From Alphaproteobacteria bacterium (GTDB lineage: Bacteria; Pseudomonadota; Alphaproteobacteria; UBA6615), in NCBI GenBank assembly GCA_017643325.1, contig JAEPNS010000049.1, forward strand, positions 4,923 to 14,421: a DNA stretch of 9,499 nucleotides, written 5' to 3'. Made by a program: the position numbers and the translations under genes. Below the pieces are notes generated by a model that ran no database searches, was not told where the DNA came from, and saw only the letters and a list, made by a program, of their open reading frames with translations. Shown here in pieces: positions 1-6,705 of this stretch; within the stretch, counting starts at the first letter, position 1; each line of letters opens with the position of its first letter.

Positions 1-34
1 GCCATGTTCCGCTAGGAGCATGGCCCTTTTTGTT
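1..34 (+). terminator. Rho-independent terminator of an upstream gene outside the window
   Basis: Bases 1-10 pair with 15-24 (gccatgttcc against ggagcatggc, with one G-U pair) around a four-base gcta loop. The hairpin is followed directly by cc and a run of five T, then gttt. A GC-containing 10-bp stem with a T tract on the + strand is a classical intrinsic terminator. It must serve a + strand gene that ends left of the window, so the cyclase gene that follows probably starts its own transcript between about 35 and 85. Confidence 0.8.
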
Positions 35-99
35 TGCTAGATTGGTGTCACGAGAAACGCGCAAAAGGCGCGACGAAAACCACGAGAGGGGAACGACAC

Positions 100-1083
100 A
101 TGCATCGCCACGACGACCCGGACTATCGCTTCGACATGGAGCTGATCAAGGAGAAGTCCGAGCGCAACAAGAACTGGGGCAAGTGGGGCCCGGACGACGA
201 GTGGGGCACCATCAACTATGTCGGCGCCGAGGAACGCAAGGCGGCCGCGGCGCTTGTGAAACGGGGCGAGGTGTTCTCGCTGGGCCTGAATTTTGACAAG
301 GAGGGGCCCCAGCGCGGGCTGTTCGGCGGCCGCTGGAACCCGATCCACACAATGCTCGCGACCGGTACCGATTCCGTGCAGGACATGTACAAGGTGCCCG
401 GCAAGAAATACGCGAACCAGTACGCCGACGACGCCGTGTCGCTGCCGCTCCAGTGCGGCACCCAGTGGGACGCGCTCGGCCATGTGTTTAACCACGGCAA
501 GATGTGGAACGGCTACGACGCGACGCTGGTCGGCGCGCAGGGGGCGGAAAAGAACGCGATCCACAAGATGCGCGACAAGATGGTCGGCCGGGGTGTGCTT
601 CTCGACATCGCCCGCTGGGCGGGCGTGGACTCGCTCGACGACGGCACCGCGATCGACGCGGACGACCTTGACCAGTGCGCGAAGGACCAGGGCGTCGAGA
701 TCAAGCGCGGCGACTTCGTGATCTATCGCACGGGCCATATGGAGCGTTGCCTCGCCGACAAGGAATGGGGCGGGTATGCGGGCGGCGACGCGCCGGGCGT
801 GTCGTTCCACACCTGCGACTGGATGCACGACATGGAGATTGCCGCGATCTGTGCCGACACCTGGGGCTGCGAGGTGATCCCGAACGAGACCGACGACGTC
901 TTCCAGCCCTGGCACTGGATCGTGATCCCCCAGATCGGGATCACCATGGGCGAGATCTTCTACCTGAAGGACCTCGCCAACGATTGCGCCGAGGACAAGG
1001 TGTACGAGTTCATGTTCGTCGCGCCGCCGCTGCCGATCACCAAGGCGGTGGGTTCGCCGATCAATCCGCAGGCGATCAAGTAG
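100..1083 (+). CDS. Cyclase-family protein (kynurenine formamidase/isatin hydrolase superfamily, probable metal-dependent hydrolase)
   Basis: Predicted cytosolic hydrolase of 327 residues in the putative cyclase family (PF04199), whose members open amide, lactone or ring bonds using a divalent metal. The ATG at 100 is chosen because AGGGGA at 87-92 sits seven bases upstream; the in-frame ATG at 34 has no such site and lies beside the left terminator. The metal-site region is CGTQWDALGH (residues 119-128), with D124 and H128 kept, but the two other histidines of the usual HxGTHxDxxxH motif are Gln (Q118, Q122). Other family landmarks are RGVLLDIAR, a GDFVIYRTGH segment, a central PGVSFHTCDW stretch (232-241) and the C-terminal VGSPINPQAI. 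The length fits the long subgroup of the family. No signal peptide is seen. It is followed by the HisD-family gene on the same strand, about 100 bases away. The substrate is unknown; family assignment is firm, reaction is not. Confidence 0.88.
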   Translation: MHRHDDPDYRFDMELIKEKSERNKNWGKWGPDDEWGTINYVGAEERKAAAALVKRGEVFSLGLNFDKEGPQRGLFGGRWNPIHTMLATGTDSVQDMYKVPGKKYANQYADDAVSLPLQCGTQWDALGHVFNHGKMWNGYDATLVGAQGAEKNAIHKMRDKMVGRGVLLDIARWAGVDSLDDGTAIDADDLDQCAKDQGVEIKRGDFVIYRTGHMERCLADKEWGGYAGGDAPGVSFHTCDWMHDMEIAAICADTWGCEVIPNETDDVFQPWHWIVIPQIGITMGEIFYLKDLANDCAEDKVYEFMFVAPPLPITKAVGSPINPQAIK

Positions 1084-1105
1084 CTCCTGCGGGATCGTCA
1101 CGATT

Positions 1106-1146
1106 GTCGGGCGGCGCCGGGGTTGCCGGTGCCGCCCGACGCCTTT
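1106..1146 (+). terminator. Strong 15-bp hairpin between cyclase and HisD-family genes (terminator-like, weak T tail)
   Basis: Bases 1106-1120 pair with 1126-1140 (gtcgggcggcgccgg against ccggtgccgcccgac, one G-U pair) around a ggttg loop. The tail is only gccttt, so it is a poor classical terminator. It may act as a partial terminator that lowers expression of the downstream gene, or as a 3' end stabilising hairpin after processing of a two-gene transcript. Hairpin certain, function inferred. Confidence 0.55.
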
Positions 1147-1184
1147 AAGACAACGCCAAATTCCGCAACGCAGGGACGAGACAG

Positions 1185-2498
1185 ATGGCCATTGAATTCC
1201 TGAAAGAGGGCATGGATTCGGAAGCCACCGACGAGGCGGACGCGAAGGTTCGCGATATCGTCGAAGGCATCCTCAACGACGTGAAGACCCGCGGCGATGC
1301 GGCCGTGCGTGAACTCTCCGAAAAGTTCGACAAGTGGACCCCGGACAGCTTCCGCCTGTCCGACGAGCAGATCAAGGAACTGATGAACTCGCTGCCCGAG
1401 CAGACCATCGAGGACATCAAGTTCGCCCAGGCGCAGGTCCGCAACTTTGCACAGATCCAGAAGGACGCATTGAAGGATGTCGAGGTCGAGACGCTCCCGG
1501 GCGTGACGCTCGGCCACAAGAACATCCCGGTCAACAGCGTCGGCTGTTACGTGCCGGGTGGCCGCTACCCGATGGTCGCCTCGGCGCACATGTCGGTCGT
1601 CACCGCCAAGGTGGCCGGCGTGCCGCGGGTGATCGCCTGCACCCCGCCGAACGAGGGCGGTCCGCACGCCGCGACGATTGCGGCCATGCACCTCGCCGGG
1701 GCTGACGAGATCTACTGTCTCGGAGGCGTCCAGGCGGTGGCCGCGATGGGCATCGGCACAGAGACCATCGCGGGCTGCGACATGCTCGTCGGTCCTGGCA
1801 ATGCGTATGTGGCGGAGGCCAAGCGCCAGCTCTACGGCCGCGTCGGAATCGACCTGTTCGCGGGGCCGACCGAGGTGCTGGTCGTGGCCGACGACACCGC
1901 CGATGTCGAGATGGTCGTCGTCGACCTGCTCGGCCAGGCCGAGCACGGCCCGAACTCCCCGGCCGCGGTCATCACGACCTCGCGTACCCTCGCCGAGGCC
2001 ATTCCGGCGGAGATCGAGCGCCAGCTCAAGATCCTCCCGACCGCCGACGTGGCGTCGGTGGCCTGGAAAGACTATGGCCAGATCATCCTGTGTGACACCC
2101 GCGAGGAGATGCTCGCCGAGGCGGACCGCTTGGCCTACGAACATGTGGAGATCCTGACCGAGGACCCGCGGTGGTTCCTGGACAACATGACCAACTTCGG
2201 CGCGCTGTTCATCGGGCCGGAGACCAACGTGTCCTACGGCGACAAGGTGATCGGCACCAACCACACGCTCCCGACCAAGGGCGCCGCGCGCTACACCGGC
2301 GGCCTGTGGGTCGGCAAGTTCATGAAGACCTGCACCTTCCAGCAGATCACGGAAGAGGCCAGCGCACTGGTCGGCGACTACTGCTCGCGCCTGTGCGAGG
2401 TGGAGCGCTTCTGGGGCCACAAGGAGCAGGCCGACCTGCGCCTGCGCCGCTACGCCGGACGCAACATCGGGATCGGCGCGACGGACGCGGCGGAGTAG
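1185..2498 (+). CDS. Histidinol dehydrogenase-family oxidoreductase, sulfopropanediol 3-dehydrogenase (HpsN)-like
   Basis: Zinc- and NAD-dependent alcohol-to-carboxylate dehydrogenase fold of 437 residues, the normal length of the HisD family. AGGGA at 1172-1176 lies eight bases before the ATG. Family landmarks run in order: VPGGRYP with nearby AHM, LGGVQAVAAM, VGPGNAYVAEAKRQLYG, the zinc-site QAEHG (Gln and His), the general-base pair in YEHVEI, SYGDKVIGTNHTLPTKGAARY (Asp ligand) and the late GHKEQ (His ligand). All catalytic positions therefore appear present. Several blocks (GIDLFAGPTE, LLGQAEHGPNSPA, TGGLWVGKF, YCSRLCEVE) match what I remember of the HpsN group, which oxidises 2,3-dihydroxypropane-1-sulfonate to sulfolactate, more than histidine-biosynthetic HisD. 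No other his gene is nearby, and the gene sits beside catabolic genes. Family assignment is very secure; the HpsN-like reading is from memory, and the true substrate could be another polyol or hydroxy acid. Confidence 0.9.
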   Translation: MAIEFLKEGMDSEATDEADAKVRDIVEGILNDVKTRGDAAVRELSEKFDKWTPDSFRLSDEQIKELMNSLPEQTIEDIKFAQAQVRNFAQIQKDALKDVEVETLPGVTLGHKNIPVNSVGCYVPGGRYPMVASAHMSVVTAKVAGVPRVIACTPPNEGGPHAATIAAMHLAGADEIYCLGGVQAVAAMGIGTETIAGCDMLVGPGNAYVAEAKRQLYGRVGIDLFAGPTEVLVVADDTADVEMVVVDLLGQAEHGPNSPAAVITTSRTLAEAIPAEIERQLKILPTADVASVAWKDYGQIILCDTREEMLAEADRLAYEHVEILTEDPRWFLDNMTNFGALFIGPETNVSYGDKVIGTNHTLPTKGAARYTGGLWVGKFMKTCTFQQITEEASALVGDYCSRLCEVERFWGHKEQADLRLRRYAGRNIGIGATDAAE

Positions 2499-2518
2499 CT
2501 GCAACCGGCAACTTCGGG

Positions 2519-2558
2519 AAAAAAGCCCCGCTCTCCGTCGAGGCGGGGCTTTTCCTTT
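2519..2558. terminator. Bidirectional rho-independent terminator between convergent genes
   Basis: Bases 2521-2531 (aaaagccccgc) pair with 2543-2553 (gcggggctttt), an 11-bp stem with an 11-base loop. A/T runs flank both sides, so it works in either direction. It ends the + strand HisD-family gene (stop at 2498) and the minus-strand operon whose last gene stops at 2576. Confidence 0.88.
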
Positions 2559-2575
2559 AACCGGTCAGCGGGTGT

Positions 2576-3463
2576 TCACGGCCGGGCTTGCTTCGCGTAC
2601 CACGCGGCGAGCAGGGGGAAGTTGCGGTCGGCCCAACCGTCTTCGATGGCCGCGTCGTAGTGTTTCCCGGTTTCCGCGATCACCGGAAGCTTGAGGCCAC
2701 GGGCGGAAGCCAGTTCGGTCATCAGCCGGATGTCCTTCGCCGCGCCCGAGACCTCGAACACCGCGCCGTCGGGCGTGTCGCCACCAAGTGCCTGCAGGAT
2801 GCCCGGCTGGAAGAGCCCCGCGACCTTCGACGCGCCGGAGGAATCACAAAGGATGTCGAGCGCGAGGTCGCTATCGATCCCCGCGTCCTCGGTGATCGCG
2901 AGCGCCTCGCCCAGCGCCAGCCAGTAGACCGACAGCGGCAGGTTGATCGCGAGCTTCATGGCCGCGCCCGTGCCGACCGGGCCGACATGGTCGAGGCGGC
3001 GGCACAGCTTGTCGAGAACCGGACGCGCGCGCTCCACGTCGTCTGTATCCCCGCCCGCCATGCCGAGAAGCTGGCCGTTGCGCGCCGGGGGCACGGTGCC
3101 GCCGACGGGGCATTCGATGAACGCGCCGCCCGCGCCGCGCACGGCCTCGGCCAGCGCCGTCGTCGTCCCGGGGAGGACGGTGCTCATCTCCACCACGAGT
3201 TTGCCCGAAAGGTCTGCCGACAGCAGGCCATCGTCGTCCCGATAGGCGCTGTTCACCGCGTCGTCGTTGATCAGCATGACGATGATCGTGTCGCAGGTGT
3301 CGGCGAGTGCCCGCGGCGTGTCACAGCGCGTTGCGCCGGCTTCCACCAAAGCGTCGGCACGCGCCGCCGTACGGTTCCACACCGCGACATTCTCGCCCTT
3401 GTCCATAAGGCGCTCGGCCATCGCCGCGCCCATCTTGCCCGTACCGCAAATTCCAACGGTCAT
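2576..3463 (-). CDS. NAD(P)-dependent beta-hydroxyacid dehydrogenase (3-hydroxyisobutyrate dehydrogenase-like)
   Basis: Soluble oxidoreductase of 295 residues in the 6-phosphogluconate/3-hydroxyisobutyrate dehydrogenase superfamily, which interconverts beta-hydroxy acids and their aldehydes or ketones. The N-terminal Rossmann fingerprint GICGTGKMGAAM covers residues 4-15. WNRT at 29-32 at the end of the second strand favours NADP over NAD by analogy with related enzymes. The catalytic lysine block is GTGAAMKLAIN, with K170 and N174. The conserved KD of the C-terminal helical domain is K243-D244. The substrate loop reads CPVGGTVPPARNG (118-130): the usual Ser of PVSGG is Gly. The gene is last in the operon, three bases after the lipoyl-hydrolase stop codon, so it is surely co-transcribed with the E1/E2 genes and probably feeds or drains the same pathway. 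Superfamily is certain; substrate unknown. Tartronate semialdehyde or sulfolactaldehyde reductases are related alternatives. Confidence 0.9.
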   Translation of the reverse strand: MTVGICGTGKMGAAMAERLMDKGENVAVWNRTAARADALVEAGATRCDTPRALADTCDTIIVMLINDDAVNSAYRDDDGLLSADLSGKLVVEMSTVLPGTTTALAEAVRGAGGAFIECPVGGTVPPARNGQLLGMAGGDTDDVERARPVLDKLCRRLDHVGPVGTGAAMKLAINLPLSVYWLALGEALAITEDAGIDSDLALDILCDSSGASKVAGLFQPGILQALGGDTPDGAVFEVSGAAKDIRLMTELASARGLKLPVIAETGKHYDAAIEDGWADRNFPLLAAWYAKQARP

Positions 3464-3466
3464 GAT

Positions 3467-4588
3467 CTACTCGCTCTCGTTTGCAAATTCGGCCAGCAGG
3501 GCATTCACCTGCGCGGCCTTCTCCATCTGGGGCAGGTGCCCGACATTCTCGAACCGGTGGACCGTCGCCCCGGCGGGCAGCTTGTCCGAATGGGCGGGCG
3601 GGATGACCTGGTCCTTGTCGCCCCAGATGCACATCACCGGGATGTCGATCGCCCCCAGCCGGTCGGCGAGCACCGTCTTCTGGGTGTCCCCGTCAAAGTT
3701 GGCCGCCGCGATAACGGCCAGCGCTTCCGGCACGCCGTCGGTACGCTTGTAGCGCAGGAACTGTTCGATCATGTCGCGGCTGACCAGATCCGCATCGTCC
3801 ACCAGTTGCGACAGGGCGAGCCGTGCGCCGCGGCGTTTCTCCGCACCGATCATCTCCGCCAGGAAACCGCCGTTGATATCACCCGCGAGTCCGGCCGGGG
3901 CGATAAGGCTCAGCGACCGCACGCGGTCGCGGTTGTCCAGCGCGAACGCAATCGATATCGCGCCCCCCATCGAGTGTCCGACGAGGTGCGCGCGCCCGAT
4001 GTCCAGCTCCGCCAGGAAGTTCGCGAGCGTATCCGCAAAAAAAGCGACGTCGCCATCACCGACATCCTTGGAACTCGCGCCATGCCCGGGCAGGTCGAGC
4101 GCGACGACCCGCCGGCCCGCGGCAAGGACCGGGTGGTTGAACATCCAGCCGTTGAGGTCCGCGCAAAGCCCGTGCACGAGCACCAGCGGCGCGCCGTCGC
4201 CGGTCCCGATGTCGAGGTAGTTGATATCTCGTCCGTCGATCGTGACCGTCTGCGGCGTCGCGGTTTCCCCTTCGTCGGCCTCCGGCACGAAGTCGGCATC
4301 GAACCCGGCCACGAAGGCATCGATCTGCGCGTCGGACACGCTCTCCGGCGCCACGACCGCAATCAGCCCGCCGACAGGGACCGTCTGGCCCACAGCGGCG
4401 ACGTGCCGCCGCAACCGGCCGGGAAAGGGGGCCTCGTAGGCGTTGTTCACCTTTTCGGTCTCGACCTCGACGATCTCTTCGCCCTGGGCGATGTCGCTGC
4501 CCTCCGGCGCTAGCCACTCGACGACGGTGCCCTCCTGCATCTGCAGGCCCCATTTGGGCATGGTCAGTTTGCGGATCTCGTCGGACAT
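3467..4588 (-). CDS. acoC: AcoC-type E2: lipoyl domain fused to alpha/beta hydrolase
   Basis: A two-domain protein of 373 residues. Residues 5-80 are a biotinyl/lipoyl domain with lipoylation lysine K46 in ETEKVNN. After an acidic, Ala-rich linker, residues 113-370 form an alpha/beta hydrolase: LVHG oxyanion region at 137-140, nucleophile S206 in GHSMGG, acid probably D326 in WGDKDQVIP, and histidine H351 in NVGHLP. This order and length match the acetoin dehydrogenase E2 (AcoC), in which the hydrolase fold replaces the usual HxxxDG acyltransferase domain. I find no peripheral-subunit-binding domain. By family knowledge it should carry the two-carbon unit made by the E1 genes upstream and hand it to CoA. 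GGGGA precedes the ATG, and the E1 beta stop codon is 11 bases away, consistent with translational coupling. No E3 gene is in the window. Architecture is certain; acetoin as the substrate is not. Confidence 0.9.
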   Translation of the reverse strand: MSDEIRKLTMPKWGLQMQEGTVVEWLAPEGSDIAQGEEIVEVETEKVNNAYEAPFPGRLRRHVAAVGQTVPVGGLIAVVAPESVSDAQIDAFVAGFDADFVPEADEGETATPQTVTIDGRDINYLDIGTGDGAPLVLVHGLCADLNGWMFNHPVLAAGRRVVALDLPGHGASSKDVGDGDVAFFADTLANFLAELDIGRAHLVGHSMGGAISIAFALDNRDRVRSLSLIAPAGLAGDINGGFLAEMIGAEKRRGARLALSQLVDDADLVSRDMIEQFLRYKRTDGVPEALAVIAAANFDGDTQKTVLADRLGAIDIPVMCIWGDKDQVIPPAHSDKLPAGATVHRFENVGHLPQMEKAAQVNALLAEFANESE

Positions 4589-4599
4589 CCCGGGTCCCC

Positions 4600-5604
4600 T
4601 CAGGCCGCGATCTCTTTCGCCGCCGCCACGATCTTGTCGGCATTCGGAAGGTAGAGGTTTTCCAGTTCCGGCGCGAACGGGACCGGCGCGTGCGGGGCCG
4701 TGACCTGCTTCACCGGCGCCTTGAGCATCTCGAAGGCCCCGCCCGCAACAAGTCCGGCGACATCCGCGGCGATGCTGCAGCGCGGGTTAGCCTCGTCGAC
4801 CACAACCAGCCGGCCGGTCTCCTCGACGCTTTCGAGGATCGTTTCCTCGTCGAGCGGCGATGTGGTGCGCAGGTCGATCACCTGGGCCTCGATGCCGTCC
4901 TCGGCCAGCTTGTCCGCGGCCTCGCGCGCCTCAAGCACCATCTTGCCGAGTGCGACAATGGTAACGTCGCTGCCCTCGCGCAGGATGTTCGCCTCGCCGA
5001 AGGGGATCGTATAGGCCTCGTCCGGGACCTCGTCCGCGAGGTCGTACATGGTCTTGTGCTCGAAGAAGATCACGGGGTCGTCGTCGCGGATGGCCTGGAT
5101 CAGGAGGCCCTTGGCGTCATAGGCATTGGAGGGGACCACCACCTTGATGCCCGGCACGGCGGTAAACATGCCGTACAGGCACTGGGAATGCTGCGCCGCC
5201 GCCCCGAGGCCGCCGCCGTAGGTCGTGCGGACGACCATCGGCGTCGTCGCCTTGCCGCCGAACATGTAGCGGAACTTGGCGGCCTGGTTGAGAATCTGGT
5301 CGAAGCAGACCCCCATGAAATCGCAGAACATCAGTTCCGCGACGGGACGCAGGCCGGTGGCGGCGGAGCCCGCCGCCATGCCCATGATCGCAGTCTCGCT
5401 GATCGGCGTGTCGATGACGCGCGCGGCGCTGAACTGTCCGTAGAGACCCTTTGTCACGCCCATGACGCCGCCGAAGGCATCCTCCTCGCCGTCGAGGCCG
5501 GCGCCGCCCGCGACGTCCTCACCCATCACGACGACGCGTTCGTCGCGTTCCATTTCCTGCCGCAGCGCATCGTTGATCGCCTCGCGGATCGTTTTTTTGG
5601 CCAT
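4600..5604 (-). CDS. acoB: Thiamine diphosphate-dependent dehydrogenase E1, beta subunit
   Basis: A 334-residue beta subunit of an alpha-ketoacid/acetoin dehydrogenase E1 heterotetramer, of usual family length. The start at 5604 (MAKKTIREAI) is fixed by GGGGAGGA at 5611-5618, six bases upstream; the reading frame stays open beyond it but runs into the E1 alpha gene and has no family similarity there. Landmarks are MGEDV (27-31) with the thiamine-activating glutamate E29, DTPISE (65-70), the RPVAELMF strand, QHSQ (138-141), the segment VVVPSNAYDAKGLL and the C-terminal transketolase domain with IDLRTTSPLD, VVDEAN and HAPVPF. It pairs with the E1 alpha product to bind thiamine diphosphate at the subunit interface. 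The gene starts 20 bases after the E1 alpha stop codon. Symbol is given by analogy with acetoin operons because the next gene is AcoC-like; a pyruvate or branched-chain type substrate is not excluded. Confidence 0.93.
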   Translation of the reverse strand: MAKKTIREAINDALRQEMERDERVVVMGEDVAGGAGLDGEEDAFGGVMGVTKGLYGQFSAARVIDTPISETAIMGMAAGSAATGLRPVAELMFCDFMGVCFDQILNQAAKFRYMFGGKATTPMVVRTTYGGGLGAAAQHSQCLYGMFTAVPGIKVVVPSNAYDAKGLLIQAIRDDDPVIFFEHKTMYDLADEVPDEAYTIPFGEANILREGSDVTIVALGKMVLEAREAADKLAEDGIEAQVIDLRTTSPLDEETILESVEETGRLVVVDEANPRCSIAADVAGLVAGGAFEMLKAPVKQVTAPHAPVPFAPELENLYLPNADKIVAAAKEIAA

Positions 5605-5624
5605 GGTCTTTCCTCCCCGCGGGT

Positions 5625-6593
5625 CTAGTAACTGACGTAGATGTCGGTCATCAGGTCGGCCTTGCCCGGTGCGGGCGCGGCGCGCGCGGCCTTGACCGCG
5701 TCGTCGACCTCCTTGCGGGCCTTGTCGCGAAGCTGGTCGAGGTCGCCTTCCTCGAGCAGGCCCGCTTCGAGGACCTTCTGGCGGAAGATTTTCAGGCAGT
5801 CGTCTTTGTCCCGGTACTTCTCCACCTCGCCGTCGCCGCGATAGGCCTGCGGGTCCCCCTCGAAGTGTCCGTAATAGCGGGGCGATAGGGCCTCGATGCC
5901 CGACGGGCCTTCGCCGTTGCGCGCGCGTGCGATGCAGGCGCGCATGGCTTCGTGGACCGCGAAGAAGTCGCGGCCGTCGACCTTCTCGACCGGCATGCCG
6001 AACGCGGCGGCGCGTCCCGCGATATCGCCCGAGCCGACCGAATACTCCACACCGGTGCCTTCGCCGATGTAGTTGTTCTCGAACACGAACACGACCGGCA
6101 GGTCGAGCACGACGGCGAGGTTCATGGCCTCGAACACCGCGCCCTGGTTGGTCGCGCCATCGCCGACGAAGCCGATGGCGACGCCGCCTGTCTTGAGCGT
6201 CTTGGCCGTCAGCCCCGCACCGACGATCAGCGGCCCGCCCGCGCCGACGATCCCGTTGGCGCCGAGCATGCCCCTGTCGAGGTCGGCGATGTGCATCGAG
6301 CCGCCCTTGCCGCCGCACAGCCCGTCCTTCCGGCCGAACAGCTCCAGCATCATGCCCTCGACGTCGCAGCCCTTGGCGATGCAGTGGCCGTGGCCGCGAT
6401 GGGTGCTGGCGATCACGTCCTTGTCTTCAAGGTCGAGGCAGGCGCCGACGGCGATGGCCTCCTCGCCGGCGTAGAGGTGAACGAAGCCCGGCATGTCGCC
6501 GGTCTCGAACTCCGCCGCGACCCGTTCTTCGAACTCCCGGATCGTGACCATCGTCCCGTAGGCCGACAAAAGGTCGTCTCGACTGAGCTGCAT
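5625..6593 (-). CDS. acoA: Thiamine diphosphate-dependent dehydrogenase E1, alpha subunit
   Basis: A 322-residue alpha subunit, first gene of the minus-strand operon. I chose the ATG at 6593 (MQLSRDDLLSAYG) because AGGAG (minus strand, 6601-6605) lies seven bases upstream; the in-frame ATG at 6611, which adds six residues, has no such site. Landmarks are FVHLYAGEEAIAVG (37-50), STHRGHGHCIAKG (63-75), GGKGGSMHI (94-102), and the thiamine diphosphate/magnesium motif from GDG at 144-146 to NN at 173-174. RYYGHFEGDPQAYR (239-252) follows, in the region contacting cofactor and beta subunit. Together with E1 beta it would decarboxylate a 2-oxoacid or cleave an alpha-hydroxyketone and pass the acyl or hydroxyalkyl group to the lipoyl lysine of the E2. 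The segment YYGHFEGDP and the AcoC-like partner favour an acetoin-dehydrogenase-like class. Divergent LysR control is likely. Confidence 0.93.
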   Translation of the reverse strand: MQLSRDDLLSAYGTMVTIREFEERVAAEFETGDMPGFVHLYAGEEAIAVGACLDLEDKDVIASTHRGHGHCIAKGCDVEGMMLELFGRKDGLCGGKGGSMHIADLDRGMLGANGIVGAGGPLIVGAGLTAKTLKTGGVAIGFVGDGATNQGAVFEAMNLAVVLDLPVVFVFENNYIGEGTGVEYSVGSGDIAGRAAAFGMPVEKVDGRDFFAVHEAMRACIARARNGEGPSGIEALSPRYYGHFEGDPQAYRGDGEVEKYRDKDDCLKIFRQKVLEAGLLEEGDLDQLRDKARKEVDDAVKAARAAPAPGKADLMTDIYVSY

Positions 6594-6705
6594 GCTGTTT
6601 CTCCTGGCCATGTTGGATCGAGCTTTTTGTTGTCGATCTCATTGACCCCATTTCACAGGTTGCATAGCGGGTCGGAAAAGCATCAATCTGCACAAGTTTG
6701 CTGCA
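6594..6705. promoter_or_regulatory. Divergent promoter/operator region between E1 alpha operon and lysR-type gene
   Basis: This 112-base gap must hold the promoters of both the minus-strand operon and the LysR gene. It is visibly more AT-rich than its flanks. Two symmetric elements stand out: GATCGA-N11-TCGATC (6616-6638), close in front of the E1 alpha start, and TTGC-T-GCAA (6698-6706), which overlaps the LysR start codon. A weak + strand candidate promoter is TTGACC at 6642-6647 with a poor -10 around 6665. I see no GG-N10-GC sigma-54 element on the operon strand. LysR proteins usually bind such divergent gaps and regulate themselves and the neighbouring operon. Which repeat is the operator is inference. 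Confidence 0.5.

Noticed and set aside
1098..2504. Long minus-strand open frame opposite the HisD-family gene (and a similar one opposite the cyclase gene at 37-1101)
   Set aside because: The translations are Arg/His/Val/Leu-rich with no family motif, and the + strand frames have clear conserved motifs and ribosome binding sites. These are frames kept open by GC-rich codon use on the other strand.
2588..4513. A 641-codon + strand open frame antisense to the E2 and dehydrogenase genes, and others at 4690-5628, 5952-6737 and 8148-9197
   Set aside because: They cross gene boundaries of well-supported minus-strand genes and give low-complexity Arg/His/Val-rich sequence without recognisable domains.
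5592..5598. Run of seven A (minus strand) at codons 3-5 of E1 beta as a programmed slippage site
   Set aside because: It only encodes Lys-Lys in the normal start MAKKTI, and no alternative frame leads to a useful product.
5605..6318. N-terminal extension of E1 beta into the E1 alpha region
   Set aside because: The frame is open but the extra part is the E1 alpha gene read in another frame. MAKKTIREAI at 5604 has a strong ribosome binding site and matches the normal family N-terminus.
6594..6705. Sigma-54 promoter for the E1 alpha operon, as in acetoin operons
   Set aside because: No GG-N10-GC pattern resembling TGGCAC-N5-TTGC was found on the minus strand in this gap.
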